The notes under the pieces were generated by a model that saw nothing but the letters and a program-made list of their open reading frames with translations, ran no database searches and was not told the origin of the DNA. From Rikenellaceae bacterium (GTDB lineage: Bacteria > Bacteroidota > Bacteroidia > Bacteroidales > Rikenellaceae), in assembly GCA_017463585.1 (NCBI GenBank), contig JAFTOX010000014.1, forward strand, positions 1-64,000: 64,000 nt of DNA, written 5' to 3'. This document shows, one piece after another, positions 7,352-15,327 of this stretch; the stretch's first letter is position 1; each line of letters begins with the position of its first letter. Made by a program: the position numbers and the translations under genes.

Positions 7352-8122
7352 TTAATATATGAATGGAATAATCTTTTTACGTTTCAAGCGGGTGAACTCC
7401 TCGCCGAACTCCTTCTCGTAGCGACGATAGAGCGATGCCGAGCGCGGACCGAGGTTGGCAAAGGTCCAAAGCGCGAAGATCGCGCCTGCCCACGACCACG
7501 AGGCGATAGCAAAACCGACCCACTCCAAGAACTCGCCGAAATAGTTTGCCGACGAGACGTAGCGGAACATACCGCCCATCGGGATATAGTGGCGTGTGTC
7601 GCCCTCCTTGCGCAGGTGGCGAATGATGTAGTCCGAGTGGAGATTGATCGCCATACCCGCAATGAACACCAGCGCACCGATGATGAATTGTGGCGACCAG
7701 AGCCACTCGACGGTGTAGCGGTCGGCGGGTGCGAGATAGAAGATCCAGCAGCCCTGCATCAACGCATTGAGGGTGTTGAACGTTGCGCCCATTGCGATAA
7801 TTCCGAGGGGCATTTTTGACTTGCCTCGAATCAGGAACGGGAAGATGAACGAACGCTGGAAGTAGTGCGTCTGGAACAATAGGAACAGAGCCAGCGGTGC
7901 TGCCTCCCACGTGCGCTCCGATGCCCACCACAGTGTGGTCATCGCCACAAAAACGGGTGCCTCCATCACCACCCAGCCAATGCGATTGGGCACGGGAGGA
8001 CCGAATCGACGGTCGAACAGCATTCCGTAGCCTGCCTCGACGAAGTAGAGCGCTACGAAGACAACCACAGCCGACGCTGCCATCACCCAGAGGAATGTGT
8101 TGTATGTTTCGATACTCATCAT
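7352..8122 (-). CDS. 3-oxo-5-alpha-steroid 4-dehydrogenase (5-alpha-reductase) family membrane protein
   Basis: 256 aa with about six to seven hydrophobic segments. The C-terminal block matches the steroid 5-alpha-reductase fold: INLHSDYIIRHLRKEGDT, YIPMGGMFRYVSSANYFGE, then WSWAGAIFALWTFANL and a basic end. The Asn/Glu/Tyr-rich NYFGE and the R-Y-E...F-L-K-K-I-P-F tail are typical NADPH-binding elements of SRD5A-like proteins. First gene of the minus-strand operon; a TAACTTTG element lies upstream at 8202-8209. A generic DUF1295-type methyltransferase is the alternative, but the neighbours favour steroid reduction. Confidence 0.82.
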   Translation of the reverse strand: MMSIETYNTFLWVMAASAVVVFVALYFVEAGYGMLFDRRFGPPVPNRIGWVVMEAPVFVAMTTLWWASERTWEAAPLALFLLFQTHYFQRSFIFPFLIRGKSKMPLGIIAMGATFNTLNALMQGCWIFYLAPADRYTVEWLWSPQFIIGALVFIAGMAINLHSDYIIRHLRKEGDTRHYIPMGGMFRYVSSANYFGEFLEWVGFAIASWSWAGAIFALWTFANLGPRSASLYRRYEKEFGEEFTRLKRKKIIPFIY

Positions 8123-8201
8123 AATCTTTTGATAAAAGTTTGTTTGGGTTTTGCGATCGTTGCTCGTTGGGTATTACGCGCTCACGATCCGAAATATCGA
8201 A

Positions 8202-8209
8202 CAAAGTTA
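8202..8209 (-). promoter_or_regulatory. Promoter -7 element of the steroid-type operon
   Basis: Minus-strand TAACTTTG (plus-strand CAAAGTTA), about 80 bp before the 5-alpha-reductase-like start. Confidence 0.55.
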
Positions 8210-8367
8210 CGATTTTTTTCTCAATTATATATGGTATGGGTCGATATTCGACCTTTTGACCCAATATCTTGGCATATTTTGTGAATGTGAGTGGGGTGGT
8301 GGGGCAGTTGCTCTGCTGTGTGCTGCGTTACGTCGGCACACGTTACGATAAAAATTTAATTACAGTG

Positions 8368-8481
8368 ATGGACAAGAACAACAAAAATGGTTGTGGTTGT
8401 GGCTCGACTTCGAAGCACGACGAGAAGTCGAAGGCTACCACCGTCAAAAAGACCGAAACCCACGAAAAGCCGAAGAAATAG
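8368..8481 (+). CDS. Possible 37-aa Cys/Lys-rich small protein
   Basis: ATG GAC AAG AAC AAC ... TAG encodes a highly charged 37-residue peptide with a GCGCGS dicysteine near residue 9 and a Lys/Thr/Glu tail. It is followed 40 bp later by a strong terminator, which supports a transcript. No recognised family, and no clear TAnnTTTG element immediately upstream. Could be spurious. Confidence 0.4.
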   Translation: MDKNNKNGCGCGSTSKHDEKSKATTVKKTETHEKPKK

Positions 8482-8522
8482 CTCACCCCTTGTTTCTTTG
8501 CATTTCGACCGTTTTCGGTTTG

Positions 8523-8552
8523 GCCGTGCCCGAGTTTGGGTGCGGCTTTTTT
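8523..8552 (+). terminator. Terminator
   Basis: Arms GCCGTGCCC (8523-8531) and GGGTGCGGC (8538-8546), with two G-T pairs, followed by TTTTTT. Confidence 0.85.
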
Positions 8553-8670
8553 AATTCAAAATTCAAGATTCAAAATTCAAAATTGTTTTTATTGCTCGGC
8601 GATTGTTGTTGGTCGTGTTGGTCGTTAGTAGTTTTTAGATTTAATTTTTACGAAATCTTTGATTTCGTAA
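8553..8670. repeat. Intergenic repeat module: ATTC-type array plus 3-nt-loop hairpin
   Basis: The array 8553-8584 repeats (A)ATTCAAA/ATTCAAG units directly after a terminator T-run. Eighty bases on, TTACGAAATC (8648-8657) and GATTTCGTAA (8661-8670) form a perfect 10-bp stem with a TTT loop. A similar module lies at 19079-19292 and a shorter one at 52610-52648. There is no gene between 8482 and 8803. Confidence 0.6.
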
Positions 8671-8724
8671 CGCCAAAATGCGAGCGAAAAAATGCGAAAA
8701 TTATCAAAAAAATCGATCGAAAAA

Positions 8725-8757
8725 TTTGGAAATTCGAGATTTTTGGTTGTATCTTTG
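8725..8757 (+). promoter_or_regulatory. Promoter of the SPFH operon (TTTG -33, TATCTTTG -7)
   Basis: TTTG at 8725-8728 and TATCTTTG at 8750-8757, spaced 21 bp, match the Bacteroidetes promoter layout; the gene starts at 8804. Confidence 0.75.
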
Positions 8758-8803
8758 TGATATCAAAATGATATTATTTCGCAAACTTAAAAACTTTACA
8801 ATT

Positions 8804-9751
8804 ATGACAAACGAAAACTACACTTACTCGGGCTGGAAAATGAATGGTTTCCTGGCGTTGTTTATGATCTTGGCGATGATCGGAGCTGCCATTGCCTCGA
8901 TCGTTATGTCGGTAAATTGGGAGGGCAATGTTGTGCCTTCGACCATCGCGGCAGTGGTGGGCGTGCTGCTGATCATCTCGTCGATCATTGTGGCGTGCGG
9001 CTTTATCGAGTTGGAGCCTAACGAGGCTCGCGTGCTGCTGTTCTTCGGTAAGTATCGCGGTACGTTCTACGAGACAGGTTTCTGGTGGGTCAATCCCTTT
9101 ATGTCGAAGAAGAACATCTCGATGCGTGCACGTAATCTCAATGTCGATCCTATCAAGGTAAACGACAAGGCGGGTAACCCGATCCTGATCGGTCTGGTAC
9201 TCGTATGGCGAATCAAGCGCGACGGTATCTATAAGGCAGTCTTCGAGATCGACGCTCCGACGGGTGTGGGTGTGCAGTCTACGGCACGTATGAACGTATT
9301 GGAGAACTTCGTAGCCGTTCAGAGCGACGCGGCTCTGCGCCACGTAGCGGGTCTGTACGCTTACGACGAGAACACTACCGCAAACGAGGAGATTACGCTC
9401 CGTTCGGGTGGTGAGGAGATCAGCGACCAGCTGACCGAGCAGCTGACCGAGCGTCTGGCGATGGCAGGTATCGAGGTTGTTGAGGCACGTTTGAACTACT
9501 TGGCATACGCTCCCGAGATTGCGGCAGTTATGTTGCGTCGTCAGCAGGCCGATGCGATCATCGCAGCACGTGAGAAGATTGTCGAGGGTGCAGTGTCGAT
9601 GGTTAAGATGGCGTTGGATCGTCTGAATGTCGAGGAGGTAGTCGAGCTGGACGAGGAGCGCAAGGCTGCAATGGTTAGCAATCTGTTGGTTGTTCTCTGC
9701 TCGGACGAGTCGGCTCAGCCTGTATTGAATACCGGAACATTGAATCATTAA
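8804..9751 (+). CDS. SPFH/Band 7 domain membrane protein
   Basis: 315 aa. Two N-terminal TM helices ([39 protein letters not shown]) precede an SPFH domain beginning [22 protein letters not shown] long Ala/Glu-rich helix follows (about 220-300) with [21 protein letters not shown], typical of stomatin/flotillin-like scaffolds. The start at 8804 is favoured over an upstream in-frame extension because it follows the promoter at 8725-8757. It leads a five-gene operon whose next gene is a small ribbon-helix-helix protein. Confidence 0.9.
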   Translation: MTNENYTYSGWKMNGFLALFMILAMIGAAIASIVMSVNWEGNVVPSTIAAVVGVLLIISSIIVACGFIELEPNEARVLLFFGKYRGTFYETGFWWVNPFMSKKNISMRARNLNVDPIKVNDKAGNPILIGLVLVWRIKRDGIYKAVFEIDAPTGVGVQSTARMNVLENFVAVQSDAALRHVAGLYAYDENTTANEEITLRSGGEEISDQLTEQLTERLAMAGIEVVEARLNYLAYAPEIAAVMLRRQQADAIIAAREKIVEGAVSMVKMALDRLNVEEVVELDEERKAAMVSNLLVVLCSDESAQPVLNTGTLNH

Positions 9752-9763
9752 TCGTTTGGGATT

Positions 9764-9976
9764 ATGGCGGTTAAAGAGTCATCAACTCGCAGTTTCGTGC
9801 TGCGCATCGACGCCGAGACGATGGACGCCATCGAGCGTTGGGCGGCGGACGAGTTTCGCAGCACGAACGGCCAGTTGCAATGGATCATAGCCGAGGCGTT
9901 GCGTCGCAGCGGCCGCAAACCGCGTCCCGCAAAACGCAAGAAAACCTCGGTCGAGAACGAGGAGTCAAACGATTAA
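9764..9976 (+). CDS. Arc-like ribbon-helix-helix protein
   Basis: 70 aa. Beta strand SFVLRID, helix AETMDAIERWAADEF, then the N-terminal-capped second helix starting S-T-N-G-Q-L-Q-W-I-I, as in Arc/MetJ folds, and a basic tail (RRSGRKPRPAKRKK). It lies 12 bp after the SPFH gene, an arrangement I associate with other Bacteroidetes SPFH loci. Expected to bind DNA as a dimer, possibly autoregulating the operon (inference). Confidence 0.8.
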   Translation: MAVKESSTRSFVLRIDAETMDAIERWAADEFRSTNGQLQWIIAEALRRSGRKPRPAKRKKTSVENEESND

Positions 9977-9989
9977 TATTCACTGAGTT

Positions 9990-10571
9990 ATGAATAACAA
10001 GAAGAAACAACCGCGCGTTACGAACGATGAGGGTATGTCGCTGAAAAATTGCGTATGGTCCTCATACAAGCGACGTTCGGCAGCCGACATTCGTCGCGAT
10101 TTGGGTACGGATCGGAACGATAAGAGGTTCTGGAAGAGCCGCACTCCCTTCCCGTGGTTCGCGTTATGCTCGTTTGTATTGCTGATGGTGCCATACGCCG
10201 TTAAGCACTATGCCGCAGAATTTTACGAGCGATACGAGCTGGCGTTTGATATCTGGACGTGGGCGTTGTGTATCCTCTTCTTCGGGCAACTGTTGTGGCG
10301 CTGGTGGCGTCGTGCTCCACGTCGTCGCTACGAGGTTGCTGTCGGTGCGTGCTTTATAATGGGCGTGATTTGGACGGTTATGCCCTGCTACAACCTGCTG
10401 AGGGGCGCGGAGGATACTACGACGCAATATCAGTTGCTTGCTTTTGCGGGCGTAGCCTTCGTGCTGATGATAGTGTTCCACTACCTGTGGCGCAGGGTGC
10501 GCAATCGCTCGGTTGCCGAGATTCAGAATTTTCGCGCTCAGTCGCGTCGTAACAAAACGAAAAATCTGTAA
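9990..10571 (+). CDS. Four-TM membrane protein of unknown function
   Basis: 193 aa: a basic cytoplasmic N-terminus (~50 residues), then hydrophobic segments at about 53-70, 84-103, 115-135 and 149-167, and a basic Arg/Lys tail. Translated 13 bp after the RHH gene and 3 bp before the PH-like gene, so likely co-expressed. No family recognised. Confidence 0.75.
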   Translation: MNNKKKQPRVTNDEGMSLKNCVWSSYKRRSAADIRRDLGTDRNDKRFWKSRTPFPWFALCSFVLLMVPYAVKHYAAEFYERYELAFDIWTWALCILFFGQLLWRWWRRAPRRRYEVAVGACFIMGVIWTVMPCYNLLRGAEDTTTQYQLLAFAGVAFVLMIVFHYLWRRVRNRSVAEIQNFRAQSRRNKTKNL

Positions 10572-10574
10572 GCT

Positions 10575-11075
10575 ATGGCTACCAATATGTATATGATCCC
10601 GATGCGCCGCTCGACGTCGATCAAGCTGTCGACCGGCTTCACGTTGCTGCTGCCTTTGATTGTGGGCGCAATCGGTTTTCTCGAAGAGCAGGGCTGGTTG
10701 CCGTTGGTGATTGTGCTCGTGGTGCTGGTGCCCTTGTTTATTGTTACGTGGCTCCATTCGCCTCAGACGCTGATGATTGACCGCAATACGCTCACGATCG
10801 GGCGTCGGGTGCAGCCCGTTGTAATCTCGCTCGGCGATATTCGACGTGTCGAGCGTGTCGAGTCGAAGATTGTTCGTCGTTCGATGCGCACGATGGGCAA
10901 TGGCGGAATGTGGGCCTACACGGGCAATCACTATCATCGTCAAATAGGTAATTATAAACTCTTTGCAACCGAAATGCGCAATCTTCTGCTTATCGAAACC
11001 GACAAACAGAAGTACGTCATTTCGTCGGTCGATACACATCTTTATCGTATGTTGCGCGAGTGTGTAAATCAGTAG
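10575..11075 (+). CDS. PH-domain-like membrane protein
   Basis: 166 aa. Two N-terminal TM segments (FTLLLPLIVGAIGFL; LPLVIVLVVLVPLFIVTWL) precede a small beta domain (LMIDRNTLTIGRRVQPVVIS, LGDIRRVERV...LLLIETDKQKYVISS) resembling bacterial PH domains (bPH type). It lies 3 bp from both neighbours in the SPFH operon. A membrane accessory role with the SPFH protein is inference. Confidence 0.72.
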   Translation: MATNMYMIPMRRSTSIKLSTGFTLLLPLIVGAIGFLEEQGWLPLVIVLVVLVPLFIVTWLHSPQTLMIDRNTLTIGRRVQPVVISLGDIRRVERVESKIVRRSMRTMGNGGMWAYTGNHYHRQIGNYKLFATEMRNLLLIETDKQKYVISSVDTHLYRMLRECVNQ

Positions 11076-11078
11076 GCT

Positions 11079-12020
11079 ATGAAACGAATTATAATTGCGA
11101 TAATTTTTGCGTTGATGGCAGTTGTGGCGTCGGCCTCGGTGCCCGTAACGCTCTCAACCGATACGGGCGATATCCACGGAACACTCTCCGTGCCCGACAA
11201 CGCCTCGCGTACAGCGGTGCTGATCATTGCTGGCTCGGGTCCGACCGACCGCAACGGCAATAGCTCGGTAACGGGCATCGCTACAAACACTTACAAGATG
11301 TTGGCCGACTCGTTGGCGGCTCACGGCTACGCATCGTTGCGCTACGACAAACGAGGCATTGCGGCAAGTGCGGCGGCCGCAACCGACGAGTCGCAACTGA
11401 CCTTCGACGCCTATATCGACGATGCTGCGGCGTGGGCGGAGTGGCTCGCGGCTGACGAACGATTCGACCGCGTGGTGCTTGCGGGACATAGCGAGGGCGG
11501 ATTGATTGCTCTGGTGGCGGCAAAACGTTCGGATAAAGTGGTGGCGGTGGTTACGCTGGCGGGCGTGGGTGAGTCGATCGACGCGACGTTGCGACGTCAG
11601 CTCGGCACTCAGCCTGAGCCCTATCGCTCGGAGTGTATGCGTATTATCGACGAGTTGAAGGCGGGTCGCACGGTCAGCGATCCAATGCCCGAGTTGGCGG
11701 CTCTGTTCCGCCCGAGCGTGCAACCATTCTTGATTTCGCAGATGCGTTACGAGCCTTCGACTGAGGTACGTACGTTGTCGCAACCGTTGCTCGTGGTGCA
11801 GGGAACGACCGATATTCAGATCAATCTGAACGACGCGATAAAGCTCTCGACGGTCAATCCGCGCACACGCTTGGCGATCGTCAGCGAGATGAACCACGTG
11901 CTGAAACCCTGCGCTTCGCTCGATCAGCAGGCGCAGATGATGACCTACATCAACGACACGCTACCGCTCGCTCCGACGTTGGTGGCAACGATCGCTGATT
12001 TCCTCTCAAAATTGGATTAG
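11079..12020 (+). CDS. Secreted alpha/beta hydrolase
   Basis: 313 aa with a signal peptide (MKRIIIAIIFALMAVVASA). Alpha/beta-hydrolase fold: oxyanion segment IIAGSGPTDRNGN, nucleophile elbow GHSEGG, acid strand LVVQGTTDIQI and catalytic His in EMNHVLK. Similar to periplasmic serine aminopeptidase/S9-like lipases and esterases of Bacteroidetes; substrate unknown. Last gene of the operon, 3 bp after the PH-like gene and before a bidirectional terminator. Confidence 0.88.
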   Translation: MKRIIIAIIFALMAVVASASVPVTLSTDTGDIHGTLSVPDNASRTAVLIIAGSGPTDRNGNSSVTGIATNTYKMLADSLAAHGYASLRYDKRGIAASAAAATDESQLTFDAYIDDAAAWAEWLAADERFDRVVLAGHSEGGLIALVAAKRSDKVVAVVTLAGVGESIDATLRRQLGTQPEPYRSECMRIIDELKAGRTVSDPMPELAALFRPSVQPFLISQMRYEPSTEVRTLSQPLLVVQGTTDIQINLNDAIKLSTVNPRTRLAIVSEMNHVLKPCASLDQQAQMMTYINDTLPLAPTLVATIADFLSKLD

Positions 12021-12039
12021 TCGTAGTTCGATTTATATG

Positions 12040-12071
12040 ATTAGTGCCACTCCTGCGGGGGTGGCACTAAT
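12040..12071. terminator. Bidirectional terminator
   Basis: ATTAGTGCCAC (12040-12050) pairs with GTGGCACTAAT (12061-12071) between convergent genes. Confidence 0.85.
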
Positions 12072-12078
12072 TCGTTTC

Positions 12079-12771
12079 TTAGAGATCCTTTGTGAGCGTT
12101 TCGAGCAACTGCGGCATTCCGACGGCAGCTCGTTCGCGTATGTGGGTCAGCGGATTGCGGATCATTGCCACATCGGGCTGCCCGGGATCGACCAGATAGA
12201 TGGGCACGTTGCGCTGCGCGTAATGGACCAGCGACGCAGCGGGATAGACTGCCAACGATGTGCCCACAACCACCAGAACGTCAGCCTTCTCGACAATTCT
12301 CGTTGCGCGGTCGAACATCGGCACCGATTCGCCGAAAAAGACAATGTGCGGACGCAGATACGACCCATCTTCGGCTCTCGCGTCGAGCTTCTGCTCCCAG
12401 CCTTCGATCGGGTAGATCAGGTCGGGGTTAGCCGTGCTGCGCAATTTGGTCAGCTCGCCGTGGAGGTGTGTAACGCGGGTCGAGCCGGCGCGCTCGTGCA
12501 GATTATCGACATTCTGCGTAACCACCTCGACATCAAAGTATTTCTCTAACTCGGCAATGGCGCGGTGCGCTGCATTTGGCTCCTTCGAGAGTGTTTCGCG
12601 GCGGCGCAGATTGTAGAACTCGACCACCTTGGCGCGGTCGCGTGCGAGGGCCTCGGGCGTGCAGACCTCCTCAATGCGGTAGTTGGCCCACAGCCCGTCC
12701 GAGTCTCGGAAGGTCGCAATGCCACTGTCGGCACTCACGCCCGCACCTGTAAATACAACAATCTTCTTCAT
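12079..12771 (-). CDS. cobB: NAD-dependent deacylase (sirtuin), class III-like, without zinc cysteines
   Basis: 230 aa. NAD-binding GAGVSADSGIATFR, TQNVDNLHERAGS, catalytic His104 in HLHGE and the VFFGE loop are present. Tyr53 and Arg56 (YNLR) are the Y-x-x-R pair that in CobB/SIRT5 favours acidic acyl groups such as succinyl. The region after HGE, normally holding two Cys pairs that bind zinc, contains no cysteine. Last gene of manC-murF-cobB (12-bp gap). Likely removes acyl groups from protein lysines using NAD. Confidence 0.88.
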   Translation of the reverse strand: MKKIVVFTGAGVSADSGIATFRDSDGLWANYRIEEVCTPEALARDRAKVVEFYNLRRRETLSKEPNAAHRAIAELEKYFDVEVVTQNVDNLHERAGSTRVTHLHGELTKLRSTANPDLIYPIEGWEQKLDARAEDGSYLRPHIVFFGESVPMFDRATRIVEKADVLVVVGTSLAVYPAASLVHYAQRNVPIYLVDPGQPDVAMIRNPLTHIRERAAVGMPQLLETLTKDL

Positions 12772-12783
12772 TTTTGCGAAAAT

Positions 12784-14037
12784 TTAGAGCAACGGAATCA
12801 ACTTCTCCAAGCCAATGCTATGCGATCCTTTGACCAGCACCAGCGCGCCCTCGATCGGGTCTGCGGTGAGCCTCTCGGCAACCTCTTCGCGCGAGGTAAA
12901 ACAGCTCACACGCTCGTCGTTGCCGATAGTTGCGGCTGCCTCGGTGAAATGCTTGCCTACCAGCCATATACGTTCGAAATCACCCGCTACGACCAACTCC
13001 AAAATCGAGCGGTGCTCTTCGGCCGACCACTCGCCCAATTCGAGCATATCGCCGAGAATACAAATGCGGGGTTGCTCGCTCTTCTCCGTAAGGAAACTTT
13101 CGAGCGACGCACGCATACTCGAAGGGTTGGCATTATAGCAATCTATTATTAGTATATTGCGATCGGTGACGGTGCGTTGTGAGCGGTTATTTGTCGGTGT
13201 ATAGGTCGCAATTGCGTGGCGGATTCTCTGCTCATCGACATCGAAATAGCGACCAATCGACATCGCTGCCGCAATATTTTTGAGGTTATAGTCGCCTTCG
13301 AGCTGGTGTTCGACACCATTCGAGGTGGCAAATGCGAAGTACTCGACCGCCATATTCTCGCGCTCTGCCGCCATTGCCGACAGTACCTCGTCATCAGCCG
13401 GAACAAATGCTCGTCCGCCCGTCGCATTGAGGTAGTCGAACAACTCGCCCTTGCCGCGACGAATGCCCTCGACACCGCCGAAACCCTCTAAGTGTGAGCG
13501 ACCTATGTTGGTCAGTATTCCGTAGTTGGGCTTTGCAATCGACGCCAGCAGAGCAATCTCGCCGCAAGCACTCGCGCCCATCTCGACAACTCCAAACTCG
13601 GTCGTCTGATCCATTGCAAGCAGTGTCAGCGGTACGCCGATATGGTTGTTCAGATTGCCACGTGTGGCATAGACCTCGTACTTCTCGGCCAGCACACGTG
13701 CCACCAGCTCCTTGGTTGTGGTCTTGCCGTTGCTGCCCGCCACCGAGAGGATCGGAATAGCCAACACCTCGCGGTGCTCGCGTGCCAAATCCTGCAACGC
13801 ACTGAGCGTATTCTCGACCAAAAACAGTCGTTCGGACAACTCTTCGGGAGCATTTTCGATGACCGTTGCGTCATCAACGACAGCCACCGATGCGCCCTTG
13901 TGCAACGCATCAATGGCGAAACGATTGCCGTCGAAACTTGCACCGCGTAGGGCAAAAAAGAGCGCACCCTCGCTGATCGTGCGCGAGTCGGTGGTTACGC
14001 CCGTCGAGGCACGGAAAATATCGTATAGTGCTGACAT
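12784..14037 (-). CDS. murF: UDP-N-acetylmuramoyl-tripeptide--D-Ala-D-Ala ligase
   Basis: 417 aa, normal for MurF. Adds D-Ala-D-Ala to the UDP-MurNAc tripeptide in cytoplasmic peptidoglycan synthesis. N-terminal uracil-binding domain (DSRTISEGALFFALRGASFDG), ATP loop SVAGSNGKTTTKEL, central block HIGVPLTLLAMDQTTEFGV, and C-terminal domain with ILIIDCYNANPSSMRASLES and ILGDMLELGEWS. It starts 4 bp after manC, so it is co-transcribed. Confidence 0.95.
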   Translation of the reverse strand: MSALYDIFRASTGVTTDSRTISEGALFFALRGASFDGNRFAIDALHKGASVAVVDDATVIENAPEELSERLFLVENTLSALQDLAREHREVLAIPILSVAGSNGKTTTKELVARVLAEKYEVYATRGNLNNHIGVPLTLLAMDQTTEFGVVEMGASACGEIALLASIAKPNYGILTNIGRSHLEGFGGVEGIRRGKGELFDYLNATGGRAFVPADDEVLSAMAAERENMAVEYFAFATSNGVEHQLEGDYNLKNIAAAMSIGRYFDVDEQRIRHAIATYTPTNNRSQRTVTDRNILIIDCYNANPSSMRASLESFLTEKSEQPRICILGDMLELGEWSAEEHRSILELVVAGDFERIWLVGKHFTEAAATIGNDERVSCFTSREEVAERLTADPIEGALVLVKGSHSIGLEKLIPLL

Positions 14038-14041
14038 AGTG

Positions 14042-15112
14042 CTAAATATGTTTGTCGCCCTTGCGGAAACGAATTTCGTTAATGAAGGTCTTGATGATCG
14101 GCTCGTTCGAGCGCGGACAGATCATCAGCACGTCGGGAGTATCGACTACGATATAATCTTTCAATCCGTTGATTACGGCCAATTTATCTTTGGGCATCGA
14201 TACCAAACAGCCCGTCGTATCGAACGTAACCGCCTCCGACGAGCAGGCATTTGCCTCGTCATCTTTGGGGTAGTATTGGTAGAGCGAGCCCCACGTGCCC
14301 ATATCGCTCCAACCGAAGTCGCCCGTATGTACATAGACATTCTCGGCCTTCTCCATCACGCCATAGTCGATCGAGATCGAACGGCACTCCGAGAAAACAC
14401 GCTCAATAGCCGCCGTTTCGCCCTCAGTGCCAATGTGTTCGGCAGCTTGCGCAAAGAGTGCCGACAACTCGGGCAGGAATTGCTGCAACGCCTTGCGGAT
14501 CTGCTCGACGCTCCAAACGAATATGCCCGAATTCCACAAAAACTCGCCACTTGCGAGGAACGTCTGAGCCATTTCGAGGTTGGGTTTCTCGGTGAAGGTC
14601 TTGACTTTGCTGATTGCCTCGCGCGAATTGACCTGAATGTAGCCGTAGCCCGTTTCGGGACGTGTGGGACGCAGACCGATGGTCATCAGCGCGTCGTTTG
14701 CCGAGGCATACTCGACGCACTCGCGTGCCACGTCGATGAAACCCGCCTCGTCCAAAATGAGGTGGTCCGATGGCGTAACGATCATCATCGCTTCGGGGTC
14801 CTCCTTAGCCAGACGCTCGGCGGCATAGGCAATACAAGGGGCGGTGTTGCGACCGATCGGCTCGCACATCACCTGATCGGGGCGCAATTCGGGAAGGTGT
14901 TCGAGCACAAGATCTTTGTATGCGTTATTGGTCATCACGAGGAAGTGTTCGGGCGGCACCAGACGAGCAAATCGCTCGTAGGTGTGACGAATGAACGAAC
15001 GTCCTGTGCCTAAAATATCGAGGAACTGCTTGGGCATTGCTTGGCGGCTGAGGGGCCAAAAACGGGTGCCTGCTCCGCCTGCCATAATGATGCAATAGAT
15101 GTTTTTGCTCAT
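14042..15112 (-). CDS. manC: Mannose-1-phosphate guanylyltransferase
   Basis: 356 aa. Makes GDP-mannose from mannose-1-phosphate and GTP for surface polysaccharides. The nucleotidyltransferase signature IIMAGGAGTRFWPLSRQAMPKQF is at the N-terminus; TPSDHL, GYGYIQ, FTEKP and WNSGIFVW blocks follow. The C-terminal isomerase domain of bifunctional enzymes is absent, so this is the short form. The start at 15112 (MSKNIYCIIMAGG) is preferred to an upstream in-frame codon. Confidence 0.93.
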   Translation of the reverse strand: MSKNIYCIIMAGGAGTRFWPLSRQAMPKQFLDILGTGRSFIRHTYERFARLVPPEHFLVMTNNAYKDLVLEHLPELRPDQVMCEPIGRNTAPCIAYAAERLAKEDPEAMMIVTPSDHLILDEAGFIDVARECVEYASANDALMTIGLRPTRPETGYGYIQVNSREAISKVKTFTEKPNLEMAQTFLASGEFLWNSGIFVWSVEQIRKALQQFLPELSALFAQAAEHIGTEGETAAIERVFSECRSISIDYGVMEKAENVYVHTGDFGWSDMGTWGSLYQYYPKDDEANACSSEAVTFDTTGCLVSMPKDKLAVINGLKDYIVVDTPDVLMICPRSNEPIIKTFINEIRFRKGDKHI

Positions 15113-15264
15113 ATTGAAAGTTTTGTTGTTATCGATCGAAAAAGTTACAATCCGCAATATAAACGCCACATTTTGTTACGGTAGTATCTCGAAATATCGT
15201 CATTTCAGGTCGAAAAGTCGAGGAAAATCGCACGCCTGCGCGTTATATATTGTGTAGCATAGTA

Positions 15265-15272
15265 CAAAGATA
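15265..15272 (-). promoter_or_regulatory. Promoter -7 element of manC operon
   Basis: Minus-strand TATCTTTG (plus-strand CAAAGATA), divergent to the pssA promoter 13 bp away. Confidence 0.6.
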
Positions 15273-15284
15273 AAAAATTTTCCG

Positions 15285-15292
15285 TAACTTTG
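15285..15292 (+). promoter_or_regulatory. Promoter -7 element of pssA operon
   Basis: TAACTTTG, 35 bp before the pssA ATG. Confidence 0.65.
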
Positions 15293-15327
15293 CCGCCCGA
15301 AAGTTAAATATTTTTCACTCGATAAAG

